From the NCBI RefSeq assembly GCF_027594425.1, contig NZ_CP115159.1, positions 434,001 to 498,000 of the forward strand: a stretch of 64,000 bases of DNA, written 5' to 3'. Numbering within the stretch: the first letter of the stretch is position 1; each line of letters opens with the position of its first letter. This stretch comes from Zunongwangia sp. HGR-M22 (GTDB lineage Bacteria > Bacteroidota > Bacteroidia > Flavobacteriales > Flavobacteriaceae). Position numbers and translations under genes: made by a program. Of this stretch, positions 17,241 to 25,690 are shown piece by piece. Under the pieces are notes generated by a model. That model was not told where the DNA came from, searched no databases, and was given only the letters and a program-made list of their open reading frames with translations.

Positions 17241-18845
17241 ATGATGAAAAACTATAAATTTTTAGTAGTTGGTTTATTGGCTTTGGGAATAGTTTCTTGT
17301 GAGCCAGATTTAGATAACCCAATAGATGAAAAAGGAAGTGTTTATACTAATGGAGAAGCAGATTTCTCTAATTATGTTGCTCTTGGAAATTCGTTAACCG
17401 CAGGTTATGCAGATAATGCACTTTATATTACGGGGCAAAGAAATTCGTATCCCAATATTTTGGCGGGACAATTTGCTCTAACTCAGGAAACACAGGAGTT
17501 TACAATTCCTTATATGAATGATAATGCCGGCGGACTTTTACTATCCGGCGAACCATTGCAGGGTTTCAATAATCGTTTAGTGCTAGCAGTAGATGAAGAT
17601 GGGGAGCGTGCTCCTTCAGTTTATACAGGAATGTCGCCTACTACAGATATATCAAATATTTTAGAAGGGCCTTTTAGTAATATGGGTGTTCCTGGTGCTA
17701 AATCGTATCATTTGGGTGTGGCTGGTTATGGTAATATAGCAGGAGTGCAGGCCGGTCTTGCTAATCCTTATTTTGTAAGATTTGCTTCTTCACCTCAAAC
17801 AAGTATTATGGCTGATGCGATGGCTCAAAACCCTACCTTTTTTACGCTTTGGATAGGTAATAACGATGTTTTAGGTTATGCAAGTTCAGGAGGAACTGGG
17901 GTAAATCAGACAGGTAATTTAGACCCTAGGACATATGGATCAAATGATATTACAGATCCTGATGTTTTTGCTCAGGTATATTCAGGTTTAGTACAAACTT
18001 TAATCTCTGGAGGCGCCAAGGGTGTCCTTATTAATATACCAGACGTTACAGATGTAGCATTTTTTAATACCGTACCGTTTAATGCACTTAATCCTGCAGC
18101 TAACGACGATTTTGCAGCTCAAATTCCCACTTTAAATGCTACTTTTTCACAGTTAAATCAGGTTTTTGCTGCCTTACAAGTTTCTGATAGAAGTATTCAG
18201 TATTCTGAAACAGCGGCTTCGCCAGTATTGATTTTTGATGAATCATTGACAAATCTTTCAGCGGAAATAACTCAGGTTTTAACGCAATCTGGATTCGATG
18301 CGTCGATGGCTGCACTATATGGGCAGCAGTTTGGGCAGGTTCGTCAGGCTACTTCCGAAGATTTATTCACACTTACTTCTTCAAGAGTTATTGGGCAGCT
18401 TAATGAAACACGGTTCACTCAGCTAGTTCAGGCAGGTGTGCCGCAAGAAATGGCCGGGCAACTTGCAATAAACGGGATTACTTATCCGCTAGGTGATGAG
18501 TATGTTTTAATACCAAGTGAGCAGACTGAAATTTTAGAAGCCACAAACGCCTTTAATACTTCCATAAAAAGTATTGCGACAACCAATAATCTTGCTTTTG
18601 TTGATGCTAATGCTATGCTTAGCCAAGTGGCTAATGGAGGTGTCGCTTATGATGGAGGTTCGGTTACTTCTACTTTCGGGACTGGTGGTGCATTTTCTTT
18701 AGATGGCGTTCACTTAACACCAAGAGGATATGCGGTAATGGCGAACGAGATTATCGATCAAATAAATGCAACTTATGGTTCTACGGTTCCTAAAGTGAAT
18801 GTTGGTCAATACAACACTATTACACCTAGTAATGATGTACAGTAA
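17241..18845 (+). CDS. SGNH/GDSL-family hydrolase lipoprotein
   Basis: A 534-residue exported esterase-type protein. The lipobox LGIVSC places the lipidated Cys at residue 20, so it is probably anchored in the outer membrane. SGNH blocks are visible: block I ALGNSLTAGYA (Ser51), block III GNND (206-209) and the C-terminal DGVHLTPRGYA with the catalytic Asp and His. The long insertion between blocks III and V (about 215-440) is larger than in minimal esterases. It is translated right after the FadL-like porin gene, so it may free acyl chains that the porin imports (inference). A second ATG lies one codon downstream of the start. Confidence 0.88.
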   Translation: MMKNYKFLVVGLLALGIVSCEPDLDNPIDEKGSVYTNGEADFSNYVALGNSLTAGYADNALYITGQRNSYPNILAGQFALTQETQEFTIPYMNDNAGGLLLSGEPLQGFNNRLVLAVDEDGERAPSVYTGMSPTTDISNILEGPFSNMGVPGAKSYHLGVAGYGNIAGVQAGLANPYFVRFASSPQTSIMADAMAQNPTFFTLWIGNNDVLGYASSGGTGVNQTGNLDPRTYGSNDITDPDVFAQVYSGLVQTLISGGAKGVLINIPDVTDVAFFNTVPFNALNPAANDDFAAQIPTLNATFSQLNQVFAALQVSDRSIQYSETAASPVLIFDESLTNLSAEITQVLTQSGFDASMAALYGQQFGQVRQATSEDLFTLTSSRVIGQLNETRFTQLVQAGVPQEMAGQLAINGITYPLGDEYVLIPSEQTEILEATNAFNTSIKSIATTNNLAFVDANAMLSQVANGGVAYDGGSVTSTFGTGGAFSLDGVHLTPRGYAVMANEIIDQINATYGSTVPKVNVGQYNTITPSNDVQ

Positions 18846-18869
18846 TGATAAACTTATATTAAAATAAAG

Positions 18870-18899
18870 AAAGTCGGCAATTAGCCGGCTTTTTTTTTC
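18870..18899 (+). terminator. Intrinsic terminator after the SGNH lipoprotein gene
   Basis: AAAGTCGGC (18870-18878) pairs with GCCGGCTTT (18884-18892, one G.T wobble) over a 5-nt loop, followed by a run of T. Confidence 0.9.
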
Positions 18900-18930
18900 G
18901 CAATTTTGAGGTATTCAAACTAAATTAAAT

Positions 18931-19272
18931 ATGAGACTTTTACTAAAACTTCTTTTATCGGCCCTTGTAGTGGTTGGTCTTGCTAAGATTTTACCCGGTG
19001 TAAGTGTAAGTAGTTATCTAACAGCGTTTATAGTAGCTGTAGTACTTGCGGTCTTAAACCTGATTTTAAAACCAATATTGGTCGTTCTTACCTTACCGGT
19101 AACAATTTTAACCTTTGGGCTATTCCTATTAATTATAAATGCGATAATTATATTTCTTGCAGATAGCTTTATAGGAGGATTCAGCGTCGATGGTTGGTTT
19201 ATGGCGATTATTTTTAGTCTGCTTTTTTCTTTGTTTCAGTCGATATTGTATTCCCTTCTTGATAAGGATTAG
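18931..19272 (+). CDS. YvlD/DUF360 (phage-holin-like superfamily IV) small membrane protein
   Basis: A 113-residue integral membrane protein with about four hydrophobic segments: residues 1-25, 30-50, 52-80 and 88-110. The motif VLNLILKPILVVLTLPVTILTFGLF is characteristic of the YvlD/DUF360 family, often auto-annotated as phage holin. The function is unknown in this phylum. It sits between a terminator and the trigger-factor promoter, so it is monocistronic. There are no phage genes nearby. Confidence 0.85.
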   Translation: MRLLLKLLLSALVVVGLAKILPGVSVSSYLTAFIVAVVLAVLNLILKPILVVLTLPVTILTFGLFLLIINAIIIFLADSFIGGFSVDGWFMAIIFSLLFSLFQSILYSLLDKD

Positions 19273-19301
19273 AAGCTTGCTGAAATTCAATAATTTGAAA
19301 C

Positions 19302-19332
19302 TTTGCAGGCTTATGAAAAAAGCTTAATTTTG
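19302..19332 (+). promoter_or_regulatory. Bacteroidota-type promoter for trigger factor
   Basis: TTTG (19302-19305), an exact 19-nt spacer, then TAATTTTG (19325-19332). This is the clearest promoter in the window. The predicted start is near 19339, about 20 nt before the ATG at 19360, which argues against any longer N-terminus for the protein. Confidence 0.8.
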
Positions 19333-19359
19333 CACACCAATTTTTATAATAAGTCAAGA

Positions 19360-20682
19360 ATGAATATTACCAGAGAGAATATTGATAAATTGAATGCGGT
19401 AGTTAAAGTAGATATCGCAAAAGACGACTATGCTCCTAAAGTAGAGAAAATCCTTAAGGATTACCGTAAAAACGCCAATATTCCTGGCTTTAGAAAAGGT
19501 CATGTTCCTATGGGAATGGTTAAAAAGCAATACGGGCAGGCTGTTTTAGTAGATGAGGTAAACAAATTGCTACAGGAAAATCTTAATAAATATCTTACTG
19601 AAGAAAAATTAGACGTTCTTGGAAATCCTATTCCAAAAGAGCAAGAAAACTTCGACTGGAATAAAGATGAGTATACATTCGAATTTGAAATAGGTCTTGC
19701 GCCAGAGTTTGAAGTTGATCTTGACTTAGAAAAGCCGGTTAAAAAATATAATATCGTTGCTGATGATAAAATGATCGATAGCCAAATCGAATCTATCCAG
19801 AAGCAATACGGTAAATTAATTTCTAAGGAAGAAGTTGAAGAAGGAGATATCGTAGCCGGAACTTTTAAAAACGAAGAAGAAGGAATCGAAAACGAAACTT
19901 CTATCGAGTTAGAAAAAATTAAAGGGAAGAGAAATCTTAATAAATTTGTTGGCGCTAAAGCTGGTGATGTTATCACTTTAAAGACAAAAAGTCTTTTTGA
20001 AGATGATCACGACTTGCAACAACACTTAAAGGTTGAGCACGATAAAGCGCACGATCTGGATATCGAAGTTGAGTTTACTATTTCTGAAGTTAACAAAAGA
20101 GAGCTTGCAGATTTAGATCAGGAATTATTTGATAAACTTTTTGGAGAAGGGAAAGTAACTTCAGTTACCGAGCTTAAAGAAAAGATCAAAGAAGATGCAG
20201 AGAAGCAATTTACTCAGCAAAGTGATCAACAATTAATGAATGATGTTACTGAAGCATTAATTGAAAAAACAGACTTCGATCTTCCTAAAGAATTTCTTCA
20301 AAAATGGATTAGAACTGTTGGAGAAAAACCACTTACTGAAGAAGAAGCGGTTGAAGAATACGAAAAGAGCGAAAAAGGTTTACGTTATCAGTTGATCGAA
20401 GGAAAAATCGTTAAGGATAACGATATTCAGGTAGATTTTGAAGCGCTTAAAGCTTTCGCTAAAGATAAAATTAAAGAACAAATGGCTCAATTTGGGCAGA
20501 TGGATCCTTCAGATAAAGAATTAGACGATATCGCAGCAAGAATCCTTTCTAACCAAGACGAAGTAAAGCGTCTTTCTGAGCAATTAGTAAACGAAAAGCT
20601 GTTAAATTTCTACAAAGAGAATATGAAATTTGACGAAAAGGAAGTTACTTACGATGATTTTGTGAAAGAGATCTATAACTAA
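19360..20682 (+). CDS. tig: Trigger factor
   Basis: Ribosome-bound chaperone for nascent chains. The start is the ATG at 19360 (MNITRENIDKLNAVVKV); an in-frame TTG further upstream lies inside the promoter. The N-terminal ribosome-docking domain (1-115) contains the signature NIPGFRKGHVPMGMVKKQYG. The middle region (about 150-240), where a prolyl isomerase domain normally lies, is recognisable only by its outline (EEGDIVAGTF, KAGDVITL). It lacks the aromatic active-site pattern I would expect, so isomerase activity is doubtful. The C-terminal helical chaperone arms follow. At 440 residues it is close to E. coli TF (432). Gene order tig-clpP-clpX follows the classic arrangement. Confidence 0.93.
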   Translation: MNITRENIDKLNAVVKVDIAKDDYAPKVEKILKDYRKNANIPGFRKGHVPMGMVKKQYGQAVLVDEVNKLLQENLNKYLTEEKLDVLGNPIPKEQENFDWNKDEYTFEFEIGLAPEFEVDLDLEKPVKKYNIVADDKMIDSQIESIQKQYGKLISKEEVEEGDIVAGTFKNEEEGIENETSIELEKIKGKRNLNKFVGAKAGDVITLKTKSLFEDDHDLQQHLKVEHDKAHDLDIEVEFTISEVNKRELADLDQELFDKLFGEGKVTSVTELKEKIKEDAEKQFTQQSDQQLMNDVTEALIEKTDFDLPKEFLQKWIRTVGEKPLTEEEAVEEYEKSEKGLRYQLIEGKIVKDNDIQVDFEALKAFAKDKIKEQMAQFGQMDPSDKELDDIAARILSNQDEVKRLSEQLVNEKLLNFYKENMKFDEKEVTYDDFVKEIYN

Positions 20683-20710
20683 GCCTTTTTTATAATTTAT
20701 ACCTATCTTT

Positions 20711-20743
20711 AAGGCGTTATCCATATGGTATAACGCCTTTTTT
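20711..20743 (+). terminator. Intrinsic terminator between tig and clpP
   Basis: AAGGCGTTAT (20711-20720) pairs perfectly with ATAACGCCTT (20730-20739) across a 9-nt loop, followed by T residues. It separates tig transcription from clpPX. Confidence 0.9.
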
Positions 20744-20782
20744 GGCTTTATGGGTAGCATGTGTAATTAAAAAGAAAAATTG

Positions 20783-21457
20783 ATGGATTACGGAAAAGAA
20801 TTCGAAAAATACGCAACCCAGCATCACGGGATAAATAGCAATTATTATAACAAAATAGTAAGCAGTATGACCCCAATGGGGATGACGCCTAACATTATTG
20901 AAGAGCGCCAAATGAATGCTGTAGCGATGGATGTATTTTCACGATTAATGATGGACAGGATTATCTTTATGGGAACTGGCATCAACGATCAGGTAGCTAA
21001 TATTATTCAGGCGCAATTATTATTTTTAGAAAGTACAGATTCTTCAAAAGATATTCAAATTTATATAAACTCGCCTGGTGGTAGTGTATACGCTGGTTTA
21101 GGTATTTACGATACCATGCAGTTTATAAAACCAGATGTTGCTACGATTTGTACTGGTATGGCAGCTTCAATGGGAGCGGTATTACTTTGTGCAGGAGCAG
21201 AAGGAAAACGTAGTGGATTACCACACTCTAGAGTGATGATTCACCAACCTCTTGGCGGAGCTCAAGGACAAGCTAGTGATATCGAAATCACAGCAAGAGA
21301 GATTATTACTTTAAAAGAAGAATTATACAAAATTATCTCTAAACATTCTGGGCAGTCTTACGAGAAAGTACACGAAGATAGTGATCGTGATTACTGGATG
21401 AAAGCTGATAAGGCAAAAGAATACGGGATGATCGACGAAATTCTTACTAGAGACTAA
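20783..21457 (+). CDS. clpP: ATP-dependent Clp protease proteolytic subunit
   Basis: Tetradecameric serine protease core working with ClpX. The start is the ATG at 20783; a TTG one codon earlier is also in frame. The catalytic triad is readable: Ser119 in GMAASMGA, His144 in RVMIHQPLGG and Asp193 in DRDYWM. INSPGGSVYAGLGIYDTM is the conserved core, and 224 residues is slightly longer than E. coli ClpP because of an N-terminal extension. It is followed 72 bp later by clpX, with a hairpin in the gap. Confidence 0.97.
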   Translation: MDYGKEFEKYATQHHGINSNYYNKIVSSMTPMGMTPNIIEERQMNAVAMDVFSRLMMDRIIFMGTGINDQVANIIQAQLLFLESTDSSKDIQIYINSPGGSVYAGLGIYDTMQFIKPDVATICTGMAASMGAVLLCAGAEGKRSGLPHSRVMIHQPLGGAQGQASDIEITAREIITLKEELYKIISKHSGQSYEKVHEDSDRDYWMKADKAKEYGMIDEILTRD

Positions 21458-21486
21458 GGAGTATTAAGAACGAAATTTAGAGAAGA

Positions 21487-21509
21487 GTTTTAGAAGGTAT
21501 TTCTAAAAC
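21487..21509 (+). promoter_or_regulatory. Hairpin in the clpP-clpX gap
   Basis: GTTTTAGAA (21487-21495) and TTCTAAAAC (21501-21509) form a perfect 9-bp stem with a 5-nt loop. No T-run follows, so it is not a standard terminator. It lies 21 nt before the clpX ATG and could be an mRNA processing or stability element. Confidence 0.45.
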
Positions 21510-21529
21510 AGAACAGGAAATTAAATAAG

Positions 21530-22762
21530 ATGGCGAAAGAAGAATTAGAATGTTCCTTTTGTGGAAGAAAAAAGCCGGAAACCAATCTATTGATTGCCGG
21601 CTTGGATGCTCACATCTGTGATCGATGTATAGAGCAGGCGCACGGTATTGTGCTTGAAGAATCCAAACAAGGGGAAGCAAACGAGTTATCTTCAGAATTA
21701 ATGCTAAGTAAGCCTAAATCTATTAAGGCTTTTTTAGATGAATATATAATTGGTCAGGAAGCTACTAAAAAGGTAATGTCTGTTGCCGTTTATAATCACT
21801 ATAAGCGATTATTACAACCGGATAGCGATGATGATATCGAAATCCAGAAAAGTAATATTGTTATGGTAGGAGAAACCGGTACCGGTAAAACCCTTATGGC
21901 AAAAACAATCGCTAAAATGCTAAATGTGCCTTTGGCAATTGTAGATGCGACGGTTTTAACCGAAGCAGGATATGTAGGAGAAGATGTAGAAGGTATTTTA
22001 ACCCGTCTATTACAGGCAGCCGATTATAATTTAGAAAAAGCACAACGCGGAATTGTTTTTATTGATGAGATCGATAAGATTGCTCGTAAAAGCGATAACC
22101 CATCAATTACCAGAGATGTTTCTGGAGAAGGTGTTCAGCAAGCTTTACTAAAACTTTTAGAAGGAACTACTGTAAATGTTCCGCCAAAAGGAGGAAGAAA
22201 GCATCCCGATCAAAAATTTATCGAGGTAGATACAGAGAATATTTTGTTTATCGCGGGTGGAGCTTTTGATGGTATCGAGAAAAATATCAGTAAGCGTTTA
22301 AATATGCAAGCGGTAGGATTTAGTGCCTCTAAGAGCGATGATAATATCGAAAGAACTAATCTTTTAAAATATATCATCCCAAAAGATTTGAAAGATTTTG
22401 GACTTATTCCTGAGATTATTGGTCGTTTACCGGCACTAACGTATATGAATCCATTAGATAAAGATACGCTTAGATCAATTTTAACGGAGCCTAAAAATGC
22501 GATTATCAAACAATACACAAAATTGTTTGAAATGGATGAAATCGAATTTAGTGTAACCGATGAAGCTTTGGATTATATCGTAGAAAAAGCGGTAGAATAC
22601 AAACTTGGTGCACGTGGTTTACGTTCGCTTTGTGAAGCAATTTTAACAGATGCGATGTTTGATCTTCCGGAAAGTGATGTAAAAGAATTTGAGCTTACTA
22701 AAAAGTATGCTGACGAGAAATTAAATAAATCAACTATAAATGCACTGAAAGCAGCTTCGTAG
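21530..22762 (+). CDS. clpX: ATP-dependent Clp protease ATP-binding subunit ClpX
   Basis: Hexameric AAA+ unfoldase that feeds substrates to ClpP. The N-terminal zinc-binding domain has Cys8, Cys11, Cys30 and Cys33 (CSFC and CDRC). Walker A is GETGTGKT (114-121), Walker B is [10 protein letters not shown], and the pore-loop neighbourhood [15 protein letters not shown] and the sensor-2 motif GARGLRS are present. Length 410 fits the family. It ends in a strong terminator, closing the clpPX unit. Confidence 0.97.
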   Translation: MAKEELECSFCGRKKPETNLLIAGLDAHICDRCIEQAHGIVLEESKQGEANELSSELMLSKPKSIKAFLDEYIIGQEATKKVMSVAVYNHYKRLLQPDSDDDIEIQKSNIVMVGETGTGKTLMAKTIAKMLNVPLAIVDATVLTEAGYVGEDVEGILTRLLQAADYNLEKAQRGIVFIDEIDKIARKSDNPSITRDVSGEGVQQALLKLLEGTTVNVPPKGGRKHPDQKFIEVDTENILFIAGGAFDGIEKNISKRLNMQAVGFSASKSDDNIERTNLLKYIIPKDLKDFGLIPEIIGRLPALTYMNPLDKDTLRSILTEPKNAIIKQYTKLFEMDEIEFSVTDEALDYIVEKAVEYKLGARGLRSLCEAILTDAMFDLPESDVKEFELTKKYADEKLNKSTINALKAAS

Positions 22763-22782
22763 TTGAAAGCTAATATTAGTTG

Positions 22783-22820
22783 AAAAGCCTCATAAATTTT
22801 GTTATTTATGGGGCTTTTTT
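22783..22820 (+). terminator. Intrinsic terminator after clpX
   Basis: A 15-bp stem, 22783-22797 with 22804-22818, containing one G.T wobble, a 6-nt loop and a trailing T-run. Confidence 0.9.
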
Positions 22821-22954
22821 ATTTCAATCTATTTCTCACTTCACTAATAAATCTGCAAGTAAACCTTCCAAAAATCAGATTATCAATTTTATTTTTTGAA
22901 AGCTTTAGCATTGCACTATAATCTTCTGTTAATCATTTTAACTCAGCCTTATAA

Positions 22955-22992
22955 ATTGGTAATTTCATAAGAAGAGAACTCTTTTTACCAAT
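22955..22992 (+). promoter_or_regulatory. Nested inverted repeats upstream of aceE
   Basis: ATTGGTAA (22955-22962) and TTACCAAT (22985-22992) are perfect 8-bp arms. Inside them lies AAGAG-AA-CTCTT (22972-22983). The set ends 16 bp before the aceE ATG, so it could be an operator or a leader hairpin controlling pyruvate dehydrogenase expression. No full -33/-7 promoter was found nearby. Confidence 0.4.
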
Positions 22993-23008
22993 CAATAAAT
23001 TGCATAGT

Positions 23009-25672
23009 ATGGCTAAGGAAAATGAAAGTAATACCGAGATTGAAAATCAGGAATGGTTGGATTCGCTCAGATGGGTATTGCAAAATGAGTCGAAAGAACG
23101 AGTTGAAGAAATCCTAAAATTACTTCAGGCTGAAGCACAAAGAAACGGTGTGAAGCAAAACTTACCCCTTACCACTTCTTATATAAATACTATAAGCCCG
23201 GAAGACGAAGAAAAGTATCCTGGTGATATCGAAATTGAAGAGAAAATCTTAGGGTACATTCGTTGGAATGCCATGGCCATGGTGGTGAGAGCAAATAATG
23301 AAAGTAAAGGTATAGGAGGGCATGTTTCAACCTATTCTTCTATAGCACATTTGTGGGAAGTAGGTTTTAATCATTTTTATAAAATGGATCGTGAAGCAGG
23401 ATCTGATATGGTTTACTTTCAAGGACACGCTTCACCTGGTGTTTATTCTCGAGCTTTTTTAGAAGGTAGATTAACTGAAGAACACTTAGAAAACTTCCGT
23501 AGAGAAATAAAATCAGATAAAGGTTTAACGTCTTATCCACACCCGCATTTAATGCCGGAGTTCTGGAACTTTCCAACTGTATCTATGGGGTTAGGACCTA
23601 TCAATGCAATTTACCAGGCACGTTTTAATAAGTATCTTGAAAAACGTGGATTAATAGAAAATAATGATCAGCAAATATGGGCATATCTAGGTGATGGAGA
23701 AATGGACGAGCCGGAAGCACGTGGCGCAATAAGTGTAGCTGCTCGTGATAAATTAGATAATCTAACCTTTGTGGTAGATTGTAATCTGCAACGTCTAGAC
23801 GGTCCGGTACGCGGAAATGGAAAAATTATTCAGGAACTGGAAGGTTTATTTCGTGGAGCCGGATGGAATGTAATTAAGCTGCTTTGGGGGAAAGATTGGG
23901 ATTCGGTTTTTGAAAAAGACACCGAAGGCAAGTTAATTAGTTTATTAGATGAATTACCCGATGGGCAACTTCAAAAATATGCATTTTCTGAAGGCGAATT
24001 TATCCGAGAAGATCTCTTCGGAAAAGATGAAAATTTAACTGAAATTGTCAAAAATTTATCTGATGATGAGTTGAAACGCTTAAAGCGTGGCGGTCACGAT
24101 CAGCAAAAAATATATAATGCTTATAAAAAAGCGACCGAGCATAAAGGTCAGCCTACCATAATTTTAGCTCAAACTATTAAAGGTTACGGTCAGGGAAAAG
24201 CCGGTGAAGCCAGTAATGTTTCCCATAAAACTAAGAGCTTTAAAGAAGATGAGTTGAAATCGTTTAGAGATTTCTTCAATCTGCCAATTTCAGATAAAGA
24301 AATAAAAGATATTCCGTTTATAAAGCCTGAAGAAGATAGCGAAGAAATTAAGTACCTTCAGAAAAAACGAAAAGATTTAGGCGGTTTTATGCCGCAACGC
24401 AAAGATGAAAGCGAAGCCATAAAACAACCCGATAAAAAAGTATTTAAAAGTTTTTTAGAAGGTTCAGGAGATGATGAGGCGGCAACAACAATGGTAATGA
24501 TCCAAACCTTAAGTAGGTTGTTTAAAGATAAAGAACTGGGGAAATATATTGTTCCGATTATTCCAGATGAAAGCCGAACTTTCGGGATGGAATCTTTATT
24601 TAGGCAAGTTGGGATTTACGCTCCCGGTGGCCAGGTATATGAGCCGGTAGATAAAGAAAGTCTGCTGTTTTATAAAGAATCTGAAGATGGGGCAATAATG
24701 GAAGAAGGAATTACTGAAGCAGGTTGCATGGCCGAATTTATTGCCGCCGGTACTTCTTATCTCAATCAGGGAATTCCAATGATTCCGTTTTACTTCTTTT
24801 ATTCTATGTTTGGTTTTCAAAGAACCGGAGATTTAATCTGGGCAGCAGCAGATGCCGGGGCAAAAGGATTTTTAGTAGGAGGTATTTCAGGAAGAACAAG
24901 TTTGCCAGGTGAAGGTTTACAGCACCAAGATGGCAACAGTCATTTATTTGCTTTAGCATTCCCAACGGTAAAAGCTTACGATCCTGCTTTTGCATACGAA
25001 TTGGCGACTATTGTAAAAAACGGAATACAGGAAATGTATATCGACAAAAAAACATATCAATATTATATCACGCTTGGAAATGCGACCTACAAAATGCCAA
25101 AAATGCCTAAAGACAGTGAAGAGGGTATTTTGAAGGGGATGTATAAATTTCAGAAAACCAGAAAACGCAAAACCGATAAAAAAGCACATCTTTTTGGTAG
25201 CGGTTCTATTATGGTTGAAGTAATGGAGGCTGCCGAAATTCTAGAAAAAGAATATGATGTTGCGGTAGATATTTGGAGTATTACCAGCTACAAATCATTA
25301 TACGATGACGCTATAGATACAGAACGTAATAATCGCTTAAAAACTCAGCTAAACAAAGAGAAGAATTATATTCAAGATTGTCTGGAAGAAGAAAAAGGTG
25401 TTTTTGTAGCCGCTTCCGATTATGTGAAAGCATTGCCGGAATCGATCGCAAAATGGTTTCCTACAAATCTTGCTGCTTTGGGAACCGATGGTTTTGGCCG
25501 CAGCGATGCAAGACCAGAACTACGTAATTTCTTCGAAGTAAACGCGGCACATATTGTATTTGCCACACTTTACGAGTTAGCAAACGAAGGAAGAATTAAA
25601 GCCAAGCAGTTAAAAGATGCCGCTAAGAAATTTGACATCAATGCTAAAAAACCGAATCCAAGAACATCCTAA
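23009..25672 (+). CDS. aceE: Pyruvate dehydrogenase E1 component, homodimeric type
   Basis: Thiamine-diphosphate enzyme that decarboxylates pyruvate and acetylates the lipoyl arm of E2. The 887-residue single chain matches the homodimeric AceE type (E. coli about 887), not the alpha/beta two-gene type. The ATG at 23009 is preferred; a TTG at 23000 is in frame upstream. The ThDP-binding stretch is GDGEMDEPEARGAI followed by NLTFVVDCNLQRLDGPVRGNGKI. Other AceE blocks are GHASPGVYSRAFLEGR, EGITEAGCMAEFIAAGTSY and GTDGFGRSDARPELRNFFEV. aceF follows after 18 bp. Confidence 0.96.
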   Translation: MAKENESNTEIENQEWLDSLRWVLQNESKERVEEILKLLQAEAQRNGVKQNLPLTTSYINTISPEDEEKYPGDIEIEEKILGYIRWNAMAMVVRANNESKGIGGHVSTYSSIAHLWEVGFNHFYKMDREAGSDMVYFQGHASPGVYSRAFLEGRLTEEHLENFRREIKSDKGLTSYPHPHLMPEFWNFPTVSMGLGPINAIYQARFNKYLEKRGLIENNDQQIWAYLGDGEMDEPEARGAISVAARDKLDNLTFVVDCNLQRLDGPVRGNGKIIQELEGLFRGAGWNVIKLLWGKDWDSVFEKDTEGKLISLLDELPDGQLQKYAFSEGEFIREDLFGKDENLTEIVKNLSDDELKRLKRGGHDQQKIYNAYKKATEHKGQPTIILAQTIKGYGQGKAGEASNVSHKTKSFKEDELKSFRDFFNLPISDKEIKDIPFIKPEEDSEEIKYLQKKRKDLGGFMPQRKDESEAIKQPDKKVFKSFLEGSGDDEAATTMVMIQTLSRLFKDKELGKYIVPIIPDESRTFGMESLFRQVGIYAPGGQVYEPVDKESLLFYKESEDGAIMEEGITEAGCMAEFIAAGTSYLNQGIPMIPFYFFYSMFGFQRTGDLIWAAADAGAKGFLVGGISGRTSLPGEGLQHQDGNSHLFALAFPTVKAYDPAFAYELATIVKNGIQEMYIDKKTYQYYITLGNATYKMPKMPKDSEEGILKGMYKFQKTRKRKTDKKAHLFGSGSIMVEVMEAAEILEKEYDVAVDIWSITSYKSLYDDAIDTERNNRLKTQLNKEKNYIQDCLEEEKGVFVAASDYVKALPESIAKWFPTNLAALGTDGFGRSDARPELRNFFEVNAAHIVFATLYELANEGRIKAKQLKDAAKKFDINAKKPNPRTS

Positions 25673-25690
25673 TCAAAAAAGAAAAGAAAA

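Noticed and set aside
18931-19272. Phage holin, hinting at a prophage
   Set aside because: The sequence fits the YvlD/DUF360 membrane family, which databases place in a holin-like superfamily. There are no phage genes, integrase or attachment repeats nearby.
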